A stretch of 64,000 nt of DNA from Mesodorylaimus sp. YZB2_4 (lineage: Eukaryota; Nematoda; Enoplea; Dorylaimida; Dorylaimidae): assembly GCA_030248295.1 (NCBI GenBank), contig JASANH010000123.1, forward strand, positions 1 to 64,000, written 5' to 3'. Positions 21,346-32,400 of the stretch are shown piece by piece (the stretch's first letter is position 1; each line of letters starts with the position of its first letter). The notes under the pieces were generated by a model. That model was not told the origin of the DNA, did not search any database, and was given only the letters and a program-made list of their open reading frames with translations. Made by a program: the position numbers and the translations under genes.

Positions 21346-22450
21346 AAAAACCCTATGTCTAGTTTTTCAAATGGCGGGAAATTCAAATTGTGGGATTCAA
21401 CACTTCTTGCACATTTTGAAAGCAGTCTCTGCACGAGAATGACGATGACAGTTACATTCGAAAAATAAAACGAAACTAGAAAACAATTTTAAAAATGGCG
21501 CGAAATTCGAATTAGAGAACTTTTAAAAAACGGTGTTTATACAGAAAAGGCGTATATGAAGAGTGACTGTCAATAACAGTGGACGTTAGAGGGACCGGTT
21601 TGCGGAAGCTCGCATCTTTCCGTCATAATTTTGCGAGCACAATATACAGTGGATACAAGGGAGAGCGAGTCGAAAATCATGTGCATGGAAATCATGAAAA
21701 AGAAGTAAAAGCATGAGACTCACAAGACTACGTAGTGGCATCGAACAACATTTTAATTGGGAAATTAAAAATCAAGCTAAAAAATCATTTTTGACCACCA
21801 CAAAAGTTTTCATGTCTTAAAAAAAAAGAGCCAAATGTTTTGAAAAAGCGTTCTTTCTTCGCGTTGTTATTAAAGAACTTGGCAATAAAACGGCGAAAAT
21901 GCAGGTTATAATTAAGGGTAGAGGATGCACTGAAAACGAGGTTAAAATGTTATGCCGTGAATGACAGCGTGAAAAAATTGACTGGAGGTAATGCAGCAAC
22001 TTTTTGTATAAAATTGTGGTGGGAAATTCGGTTATTTGAATACCGCTTGTCACTCATTATCAAATTTGACTTGGGCCCAACATGTTGGAAGTCAATGAGA
22101 CTGAAATGAAATGGATCCTCATGACATACAGAACTGACCTCATGTTTGCTGAACTCAGTCTACAGTGCAGTGCCTAGTCTGAAGGAAAGGTTTTTTTTCC
22201 CAGAAATACCAGTACCCAGACAGTGCAAACGAGTGCCTAACCTCAGCTAAGCCAGTGAGAGAGATTTAGTGGAAGACTCGTCATGGTTAGAGCAACAAAA
22301 CAATGGCAACTGTTTTTAATCTCTTGCGCACGCGTAGAAGCAAATTTTGTAGAATGGTTCTACTCGCACTAACGATTGCATGTGCTCGAACGCGGCCATT
22401 CCTCGAGGGGGTATATTAGGTGGGTGGAGAAGAGTCAGGACCGAAAAAGT
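21346..22450. other. Noncoding AT-rich stretch
   Basis: No gene is supported. One exact GCGGGAAATTCAAATT motif at 21,374 and a GCGCGAAATTCGAATT variant near 21,497 occur here. Confidence 0.5.
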
Positions 22451-22454
22451 AGTG

Positions 22455-24240
22455 GAATTAGCAAAAAATTCATGAAATGAAACTAGGAAAGGTAGTACAT
22501 GTGGTTTGATGCGCCATCTGAGCTGAGCAGGCCAGTCCAGGCTGACAAAAGGTGATCGAGAAAGATCCCGCCTGGCTCTGGCTGGTCACATGTACTCGCA
22601 GTTTTAGGGTTGACAAGTAGACCATAACAGCTGGCCTCATTTATGTCACCGGCCATGCCAGATGCTGCTCTGAGCAATGCTGATGCACCAAGGTATTGTT
22701 CAGGAAGCAGCGGATCTTGCATGTTTTTGCTTGATGCTTTGGTGATTGTGATAAAATCTAGCAGGAGGAGCAAGTCCGGCACCTTATTTCGCATTGCCTA
22801 TCCATACATCAAGGAGTGCGCACGAAATTGGGACTAAGACGTCCTTTCACCCCAAAAATGTCAGGGCCTCAAGAATGGGTAGCTACTGTAGATCTAGCTG
22901 GGTGGCTTCTGCTGACCAGACGTGTAAATCTCGCAAGTAGGTACTACAGCAAAACTTTCCTGCAAAGCATAATGGCTTTGGACTTTAGAGGAAGCTTGTT
23001 TCACGGCTTCCAAATGCTTTATTATGGACCCGATTACAAGTTTATGGAATTACAGCGTTTCAGCTTTGAGCCCCAGACTTCACTGGGCGCTATGCCTAAC
23101 AAGCACCGTATACAATAATAAAAAACTGGGTTATCCACTGCACAAGGTAATATAGATCAGGAAAAAAAGATTATCCTGTCCTATCGACTGCCCACCGACA
23201 CGAGGCAACGCGCTTGCGATCCCAAAGCAGTGTCAGCAAAGGCTGGCGTGGATACATCGACAGATCCACGCGTATACACGCAAGAAATAGATCATTTCCT
23301 CATGTAAAAATCATAAGATGGAGCCAACTCTCATGAGCACTTATAATAAAAGTATTAAATTTACTCGGCTTCAAATAGTTGTCATTACAAGTTCCCTGCC
23401 TGAAGTTGCATATCTCAGTTCTCAGGCAATCTGGCAGACAACAGAACCTCACAACTCACTGACTCACGACAAAAAGCTAAAACTCTGAACACTGTTTTTA
23501 GAAAATGCCCCAAGAGGGACTGAACGAGAGAAAAAAGTTTTCCTGCATGTAAACTGAAATATTATCTGCCCTTATACACTTGTGTGTTTAACATTCCGAG
23601 CATGTGTTACCTCGGCTCCTTGCCGTATGCTGCTTCGGCTAACTGCTGGATTATCTGAGGATACGTGGGGAGCATCTGCAGCAGGAGAGCACCAGTGCCC
23701 ACGGAGCTCCTCTGCAGACCCGAATTCCATCCTTTGGATGAGTCATTAAATTCGTCTTCACTTCTTAAAGTAATATTTATGAGCACTTATAAATTCCATG
23801 CATTGGGTCAAAAGCGCCAGGCACGCAAAACATTCCAGTGTCTGAATTTCGTTGTGCCCCATTGCTGCTAGAAGGTCTTCCGAAGCTGCACATTCATCAA
23901 AATTCCAATCTGAGTTAAAGATTGCGCAATTGAAAGGGAGGCCTGTCCTGCAAGAATAATAACATTTTTCGCAACACAGTCCCTGAAATATCCACTATGC
24001 TAGAGCTGCAGATGTGAGCATTTTCTAGCAGCCGCCTTCCCCAAGCTGGTGACATAAATGAGGCTAGTTGTTATGGTCTACTTGTCAACCCTAAAACCGC
24101 GAGCACATGTGACCAGCCAGTAGCCAGGCGGGATCTTTCTTGATCACCTTTTGTCAGCCTGGATTGGCTTGCTCAGATGGCGCCTCGAACCACATGCACT
24201 ACCTCTCCCAGTTTCATTTCATCAATTTTTTGCTAATAAA
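22455..24240. mobile_element. Foldback or non-autonomous DNA element with about 190-bp inverted ends
   Basis: The segment 22,455-22,650 is repeated in inverse at 24,043-24,240. Shared phrases include GGTTGACAAGTAGACCATAA (inverse at 24,076), CACATGTGACCAGCCAG and AAAAAATTGATGAAATGAAA-like ends. The 1.4-kb interior has no transposase frame; its ORFs are not protein-like. A TGAGCACTTATAA phrase is repeated at about 23,335 and 23,778. I interpret it as a non-autonomous transposon. Confidence 0.6.
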
Positions 24241-24482
24241 AAATTTTTGCATTCTTGCTCCATTTTTTGCCTGATTTTTGCCTAATTGGCTGTTTGCGTT
24301 TTATGCTGACGTAAGGTCTACAAACGTACTTCGGGTTGAAGTATTGATAAGTGTCTTGTTCTTCTCAGAAAATGAAAAATTAATATCGCTAATGCGAGGC
24401 CATGTACAAACGCCAACTCACTGAGTAGGGCACTCGCTGAGACAGTGGCGCTACAGTAGTGAGCGGGAGACGCCCAATAAGT

Positions 24483-27240
24483 TAAGGATCAGGAAACTGG
24501 TTGTCGCGCGAGGCATCCCTTCTCGCTCAGTATCATCCTGGGGCGCTGGTGCTGGCGCAGGATGGGGACACGCAGGACAAGGAGGAACCTAGCGGATACA
24601 GACAGAGGGAAGCGACCTTGAGTTGGTTGACTGTTGGCGGGAACTGCATCCAATCTCGTGACAGAACACATGGCAGCAGCCCTATCCTCTCGTTAAGTGC
24701 CTGGTGGATACCGAGTGAGCTACTGCATCAGGTGGAGGATTGTCAGATATTCCGTGCCCCACTAACCGACCACGAGTGCGTCGTTTTTCGGATTCAAAGC
24801 TCCGATTTTCAGCCACGCGGTCCAGGTTTGTGGCAGCTAAATACCATGATTTTGCAAGTACCAGCATATGTGGATTTGATCAAAGAGACTGTTGAAACTG
24901 CAATACCAGAAACGCAAGTTTGGGATAGTCGGCACAAGTTGGACTACATAAAGATGGTGGTACGGGATGCATCGATGCGGTACTGCGCAAAAGTGAGTTC
25001 CCGTCGAAGAGCGAAGAAACTGCGGCTACAGCACATTGAAGACACTCTTGAGGCGGGCTGCGATCCGCCTTAAGACTGTAGACACTCTTGCCCGTCCCGG
25101 ACTCCCTCACCCTCGTGAAAGCGAATGATGAGCTAGAGGTCTTGTTGGAAGAGGATGCGCGCCGGGTAATCTTGCGATCCAGGATCAGATGGCTGGCATA
25201 TGGTGAAAAACCCAGCAAGTTCTTTTTGAGTACGTAACGCAATTAGAAAAACGGTTGCAAATGTACTTTGTGAGAGCGGCGAGGTCATCACAGACTCCAG
25301 ACAGATATTAGGTGCCATAAGTCAGTATTTCACCCGTGTATACGCAAAGGATGAGGCAAATTCGACGATTATTTGGAAGAGTGGTTTGGGCGTCTGGATT
25401 CACTCGACAAGCACAAACTAAGCAATGAAGCGCGTGAGTTACTGGGGGAGACATTGCGGACGGCGGAATATTTGCAGGCCATCAAAGAGATGTGTGCTGG
25501 CAAGCCCATCTTTGCCTGCTACCTTGCAGATAAGTTATCTCGGCAAGGTAGCAGGCCGAGATGGGCTACCAGTGGAATGATATCGCACTTTTTGGGACCT
25601 CATACAGGGCCCTTGAAGACTCGATGCAAGCCTCGTTTAAAACCGGGCAGGAAAGGCGTTATATCACTGCTTCCAAAACCAGGCAAGGATACGACCCTAC
25701 TTAACAACTGGCGTCCAATAACCCTTTTGAACTGCGATTACAAAATATTGGCGAAGGCACTAGCGACTCGATCAAAGAACACGCACACGATGTCATACGT
25801 GACACGCAAACGGGTTTTGTAGCTGGCCGTTATATCAGAGAAAACATCCGTGTGACGCTCGATATCATTGAGGCGATGGAAGAAGACCCAAGAGCCTCAG
25901 GTATGCTGTTAGCGTTGGACTTTGAAAAGGCGTTCGATACTATCAGCTGGAATTTCGTGTTGAAGGCACTGTGCAAGAAAAAATTTTGGTCTCGCCTTTA
26001 TTTCGGCTGTCGGGTCACTATATCGCGGTGCCCATAGCGAAGTTGTCAATAACGGTTGTGTCTCAGAAGGGATAAACCTTGGTCGAGGTATTCGCCAGGG
26101 CTGCCCTTTATCGCCCTACCTGTACATTATTGCCGCAGACTTTTCGGTCACGGCGTTGCAATCTGCTCCTACGGTCTGCGGAATCTCGCTTTATGGCACA
26201 GAGTATTTGTGCAGCCAGTACGCAGACGATACCATCTTGTTCCTCCGTGACGAGGCAGCCTGTGCGGCAGCCGTGGAGGTGCTCGGAGTATTCAGCCGAG
26301 TAAGTGGTCTGAGGTTGAATAAGAGAAAGTCAGAGTGCCTCGGCCTTGGTCGTAGGCGTTTGGAGGACAACAGAGTGTGTGGAATCAAGTCAGTCAATGA
26401 GATTCGGATCTTGGGGGTGACTTTCGCATATTATAGGGCGCTTGCTGTGAAACAAAACTCCGATGAAAGGCTAGAGAGAGTTCAAAAGTTGGCCAAGAAT
26501 TTGAGTGAACGAGGCCTGGCGATATTTGGGAAAGCCTTGGTGTGGGATCAGCTTCTTGACTCACTGCTGGTGTGTACTCTCATGAATCTTACTGCCCCTA
26601 CAGGCTTTCTCAGGTCGCTCGGGGGTTATTATGCAAAAGTTTCCGTGGGGTGGGCGGGTGCCCAAGATACGCCAGGACGTGATGATCCAACCTGTTAGCT
26701 TTGGAGGAGCCAAGATGCCAGACGAAGACGTCATGTTGCTTGGTCTGCGGCTGTCTTGGCTCAGGCGGCTTATCTGTGACCCGAATGCACATCGGACTCG
26801 CCTAGGCTTGCAGGATTTAGCGAGTCGGGGGTTTACCTTTTCTGCTGCAGTGGGACTATGATATCAGTAAGCTGGGTGTTGCAATCGGCACCTTTTACGG
26901 CAGCATCCTTGATGCGTACACCTGGGTTTCCAGTTCGCCTATTCGTTAGGTTTTCTCTCCTAAAGCAGCAGCGACCGAGCTTATTTGTAATAATCGGTTT
27001 ATAACGATGGGAGGGCATAGCGTTTATCACAGTTGGCTTCAGGACAGACCTCTTTCTCGAGTGGTCTCTTGGTTGGATGCTGAAGGGCGACCTCGTTAAT
27101 GGCAGGACTTGACGGTGGATCACAACCTGTCTGATTTCAGGTATATTCAGTTGGTGTCGGCTGCTCCAGTTTTATGGAAACAATTGTTGGCCGATATGCC
27201 TCTAGGGGATCCCGACTGTAGGGGCATGGGCCACACCCGC
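24483..27240 (+). pseudogene. LINE (L1/Tx1-like) with broken endonuclease and reverse transcriptase
   Basis: The element starts with a repeat X segment. An endonuclease tail follows (RAPLTDHECVVFRI, about 24,750-24,800), then reverse transcriptase blocks in several frames: NNWRPITLLNCDYKILAKAL (about 25,700), an AGRYIRENIR block, LALDFEKAFDTISWNF (about 25,915), GIRQGCPLSPYLYIIAADFS (about 26,090) and the catalytic CSQYADDTILF (about 26,210). A C-terminal region near 26,640-26,800 follows. The order and motifs fit L1/Tx1-clade RT. At least four frame changes separate the blocks, so it is inactive. No poly-A tail or duplication was identified. Confidence 0.8.
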
Positions 27241-27334
27241 TAAAATTAAATCAGAAAAACAACGAAATATCATATAAAAATTTCTTCTGCCGGTTTCGCT
27301 TGATCATAAAGATGGCTAGTAGGCACTACTGTTG

Positions 27335-27480
27335 GAAATGCCCTCAAGGTCAAGGTCAGAATTCTGTCAAAACCCTGATTGACCCTTGAATAAAGTCAGG
27401 GTCAAGGTAGTAAAATTTTTTGGGGTCTTGTCGAGGTCAGGGTCATGTCAGAATTTCTTGCACCCAGTCAGAGTATTCTG
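27335..27480 (-). repeat. TGACC-module dispersed repeat, copy 2
   Basis: This is a diverged inverse copy of the 7.94 kb repeat. It contains CAAGGTCAAGGTCAG, AGTCAGGGTCAAGG and GAGGTCAGGGTCATG, separated by A/T-rich spacers. Confidence 0.6.
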
Positions 27481-27739
27481 ACAGCGAAAGAAAGTAAAGT
27501 TAGTGGAATGTCGGCGAAAAAATTTTCAAGCTTCTGCCTTCCTGCGTGGGGATCTGGGGATGGGGCAGTTTTACAGTTCTGAATCCCAAGGCATGTCCTA
27601 AATTCTAGGACAGTCCTAAGTCATTTCACAATCAGCTTGGTGTCCCACCCGTGGACACCAAGCTGTCTCGAGTTCAGAATGACCTCGACCATGTCCTGAG
27701 ACATTTCCTAGTCCCAGCAGCGCTGCCAGGCGCGGGCAA

Positions 27740-28125
27740 TCGTCTTTTTTTTTAAATTTTTTGCGGGTCGAAGCCGGTTTCGCCTCTAGCCGGCCAGCCC
27801 AGCCGGCAGTCAAACCTTCTAAGCAGGGCTGTGCGGGGGCACACAGCAGCGTCCCTTTGCGTGTCTCCACTAGATGCACCTCCACGCGAGGGCATTCTGG
27901 ACAGGACACCGACTTCCTCAGACGATGGCGGGCGGGCTATGAACCCTGTCATTGTTCGGCAACCGAGACTTTGTTTGGCTTGGCTTGGAGCACCTCGGCG
28001 GTACCGGTGAGTCACCCACGGCCTGGCGTGCAAGGTCAGCGAGTGTTCATGGCTCGCAAAGCGACCTCCATGACCGGGGATCGAGCCCGGGACGAGTCCA
28101 GCCACTCGCTACCACACAATGCGGA
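27740..28125 (-). repeat. tRNA-derived SINE, near full length (family 1)
   Basis: On the minus strand the head carries a B-box-like GGGCTCGATCCCCGGT followed by GCTTTGCGAGCCATGAACAC. The body includes GTCGGTGTCCTGTCC and GGGACGCTGCTGTGT, and the tail ends in an A-rich run (about 27,750-27,775). The same head and body phrases recur at 44,990, 46,020, 47,600 and 48,300, which defines a family. Confidence 0.65.
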
Positions 28126-28870
28126 GAGACGACTGCAGAATCCGTCCTTGATCTTGAGCAATTGTGAGCTGGCCATTTTGGAGAAATTTTTAGGGGAATC
28201 TTTTAGCGTCTTGAGATTCCGACACTTTGCCGTAGTTTTTTTGACCCGCAAAAACGGTTCTTTTTGAGCTGAACTAAAATTTTGTCATCCCTTTTCAACC
28301 ATTGAGGCCAAAAACTGACGACAGGATCCCATCATCATCATTTTACTCCAGACCCAAGCAAATAAATGCACTTGACCAGAGCAGGGGGACACAGTATCAA
28401 TTAAAACTTGTCGCCATGATCGCCTTACGAGCATACATAATCCCATGTACAGAATCCTGTAAAACAGGGAGCACAAAACCCTGTATGTGGCCTCAAAATT
28501 ATGACTTGGAAAAACAAGAATTCCCAAATGGCAAAGCTTATAAAATAAATTCACTTCGGCACGTTTGCAGAGCTAATATAATGTTGACCAGCCTGCCTTA
28601 TATAGCCGAGGCATCATCGCGACGTAGTAAAATTATTCAAATACAATCGCACAGCCAACTTCGACTGGTAATGGGTGCCCAGCTTACACGCACAGTATGT
28701 ATTTCTGGCCTTAAATTTTGTGGTCTGCTAAAATGTAGGAAGTAATCCATTTTTTAATGTGAAACAAGATAAGACCTGTCCTAAGACATGCCCAAATCTA
28801 CGGATAAGGCACCCCTAGAACAGCTATTGTGACACGTCTAAGATTGGTGTCCCAGCGCTGTCCCAAGTTG
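28126..28870. other. Noncoding stretch
   Basis: Nothing was recognised. Open frames here lack protein-like composition. Confidence 0.5.
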
Positions 28871-28874
28871 CTGT

Positions 28875-29056
28875 TGTGAACTGGCCGCCCTGCCACGCGA
28901 TAGAGGGGCGACCCAGGACGCGATACGAAAGCAGCCGTTTACTAAGGCGGCCCGATTCCCGACTGATCATGAGAGGGCCACCAAAGGCACACACAAAACA
29001 GCAGGTTAGTATCAATGCAAATCAAGAACTAGTCTAGGTTAGTCAATACCTCTACA
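28875..29056 (-). repeat. Gypsy 3' LTR
   Basis: This 182-bp repeat is identical to 36,063-36,244. It ends TG...CA within a short TGT...ACA inverted repeat and is preceded on the plus strand by the CTGT target duplication. Confidence 0.93.
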
Positions 29057-29145
29057 TTGCCCCGTCCCCAGATGAGCACACACCTGGGTGCTCCGAATCA
29101 GGGCAGAAAGAAAAAGAAAAAGAAAAAACCAATATCACTAGATCA

Positions 29146-29475
29146 CTAACGATCACACCACGATGACAAGGCACAGTGACCGACTACGTGATGGATGACG
29201 GCTACCGAATCGAAAGATCCGCCCGACGGGCGTAACATATGGAGATCAGTCGGCGACGAGGAATACCAGATTGTCGTCGCAGCCGAACTGCGATCAGAAC
29301 CGCTGACGGATGCTGAGGGCTTATACTGAACATGGCGCCTTCCAGGCGTCACTAACAACACAGCGGGCCAGACTCGCACTAAAAGAGAAACAGAAGTTGC
29401 CTGCAAAGAAAAATAATGCGTTAGTAAATCAAGAAAAACCAAAACACAAAAAAAACGAGATGCTAGCCGCCACAA
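29146..29475 (-). CDS. Small ORF after pol with signal-like N-terminus
   Basis: An ORF of 109 codons between the pol stop (29,487) and the 3' LTR starts with a hydrophobic segment (ASRFFCVLVFLDLLTHYFSL) and then is Ser-rich. It sits where envelope genes lie in some gypsy elements but is far too short and lacks envelope features. It may be a chance ORF in a 430-bp untranslated region. Confidence 0.2.
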   Translation of the reverse strand: MWRLASRFFCVLVFLDLLTHYFSLQATSVSLLVRVWPAVLLVTPGRRHVQYKPSASVSGSDRSSAATTIWYSSSPTDLHMLRPSGGSFDSVAVIHHVVGHCALSSWCDR

Positions 29476-29486
29476 TGAACTAAGGT

Positions 29487-32400
29487 TTACTCCAAAGCCT
29501 CCGATACTGCATTGCGCGCTTGAGACTCTGCGAACTGTTCCAACTCAGCCATAGCCACGAGAATATTAGGCTTCCTCGACGAGTGTTTCTCCTTGTTGGC
29601 GAAATATTCCTCGACGTCATTCTGATGAACATACGCCTGTCGATTCCGATCGTTGAAAAAGTACACCAAAACCCATGGTCCCCTTGTACGCGGCTTCGGC
29701 CCCAAAGCTTCCGATTCTGGCAAAACACGAGCAGGCCACCATGGTACATGTCTCATCTTCGCCCAAACTAACGAGCCAGGAGGAAAGGCTGTCAACCCAC
29801 CAGGTGTAGAAATGCCTCCTTCCTCTCCTCCAACATCTACCCATTCGTCTTGATCGCTAACAACGCAAGTCTCATGATCCGTGATCGCATCCTGTCTTGA
29901 TGCTGACGCAGCGCCACTGGGTGTCTGTACTCGACCAGACACGTCTCCACGAAACAGCTGCAATTGGTTTACGTGAACCAACTTATCCGATCCAGGCTGA
30001 AGTAGAGGACGAATGCACGCGGTTACAGGCGAAGGCATTGCAAGAATTCTATAAGGCCCCAAGAATCGATCCAGTAATTTTGTCGACAAGCCTCGCGGCG
30101 CTGCGTTTCTCTTGACCATCACCAATGATCCAATCTGGAATGGTATTCGATGAACTGATTTGTTATACTGCTGGGCTTGAGCTTGCTGTGACTTTGCGAT
30201 TTCTTCCGTTACAATCCTGTATGCGTCTGTCAACTGCTGCTTTAACTGCGTCACATAATCTATATGCAAATACTGTTGAGTTCCGTCCAATCCAAAGACA
30301 CGGTCAATAGGAAACGACAAATCACGACCATACACGAGTTGAGCTGGCGAATACCCAGTCGACGAATGCACGCTGGTGCGAAATGCGAACAAAGCAAAAG
30401 GAATGAAGACATCCCAGTCTTCTTGATGCGCACTCGTGTAGACGGCGATGCAGTCGATCAACACTTTGTTATATCGTTCCACTTGTCCGTCACATTGTGG
30501 ATGATAGGCCGTGGTGGACAACTTGCGAATATTCAAAAATCGACATATGTTCTTCATGAGATCTGACGTAAACTGTGAACCCAGGTCGGTCAAGATTGAA
30601 CGCGGGCATCCAAACCGGCAAACCATGTGTTCAACAAAGATACGAGCTACCGTCTCTGCACGCATATCTGCCATTGCAAAAGCCTCCGGCCATTTTGTGA
30701 ACGCATCGATAAGGACAAGAATGTATGTATTTCCCAATCGTGACGTCTTCAGAGGACCGACTATGTCCATGCTGACACGTTCGAACGGAGCACCAACGGG
30801 TATGGAAACCAAAGGAGCTTTACCCCAGCGATGAGGTTGCTTTCTACGAGCACAGATAAGGCACGACTTGCAGTATTGGTGTACATCTTTACGCATTGAA
30901 GGCCAATACACTCTGCCTTCCAGACGTGAGTAAGTACGATCTTCTCCCATGTGTCCAGCCAGTGGATCGTTGTGAAATGCTGCCAACACCTCCTGTTGCA
31001 AGCTAGCAGGCAGAGCAATGGCCGAACCTTCAATCACGCGACCACGTCGACGATGTGTGAGACGAAAACGCAAGACTGAACCAGGCCCATCTTGCAGAAA
31101 ATACGATTCCGCCAATTTTTCCATCTCAGTATCTCGCTCCCTGTCTTCCCCCTTCTCCAAAAACGTGACAATACGATTTGTAAAAACGTCAGAACGTTGC
31201 TCTTGCTTCAAAAACGCGTCATCCAAGAAGGCAAGTTCGTCGTCAGATGCTCTAGCGTCCAGTCCTATATCGCTCTCCTCCACGACTGGTACAAAGTCCA
31301 AAGGCGCCACCCTGGCGTGAACACTGTCTGACAGTTTTTCGATATGATGAGTGCTCGAAGACGGGTGGTCAAGCGGAAGACGAGATAAGGCGTCGGCATG
31401 ACAGTTTTGATGACCCGGTCGATAAACAACTTCAAAATCATAGCCTTGCAAGCGTTCGATGTAACGACCCCAACGTGGACTATCTTCAAACTCCTTAGTC
31501 GTATGCCAAGAAGTCAATGCACGATGATCAGTGTACACTGTGAAATGTCTGCCGAACAGATAAGTGCGAAACTTCTTAACGCCAAAGAAGACAGCCAGAG
31601 CTTCCCGATCTGTGGCACTGTAGTTCTTCTCAGCTGGGATTAGAGCTCTCGAAGCGTATGCGACTACCCACCGGGTGTTAGGGTCTTCTGGATGGTGTTG
31701 TTCCAAAACCGCGCCCAAACCATCTCCTGATGCATCCGTGCTGAGTGAAAACGGTAACTTGAAATCAGGGAATCGCAAAATAGGTTCTGAGAGTAAGATG
31801 TCGCGAAGGGTGACAAAAGATCGGGAACATTCTTCAGTCCACACGAAAGGCACTTTCTTTTTCTGAAGGTGAAACAAGGGCGCCGCGAGCGAAGCAAATC
31901 CCTTGACAAAACGACGATAATGGTTAGCCAACCCCAGGAACGTACTCAATGTCCTGCTGTCGGTTGGTTCCGGCATATTACGAAGAGGTGCTGTAGTTTC
32001 TGGATCCGGCCGAATTCCATGACGACTGACAATGTGGCCTAGAAATGGTACTTCAGCGCGCCCAAAGTGGCATTTGGTAGGCTTCAGCTTCAAGTTAGCC
32101 CCTCGAATACGGTCAAATACCACTTGTAGATCTTCCATATGATGATCGACAGATTGTGAGAATATAATAATATCATCCAAATACGCCAGACATTGTCTCC
32201 ATGTCAGACCAGCTAGTAGGAAATCCACCGCACGAGCAAAAGTGGCTGGAGCATTGGTCAGGCCAAAAGGCATGCGAGTCCATTCGAACAAACCAAATTC
32301 ACAGATGAAGGCTGTTTTCTCACGAGATCGCGGGTCTAAAGGAATTTGCCAGTACCCGGATTGCATATCACAAACGCTAAAGATGACACTTCCCTGCAAG

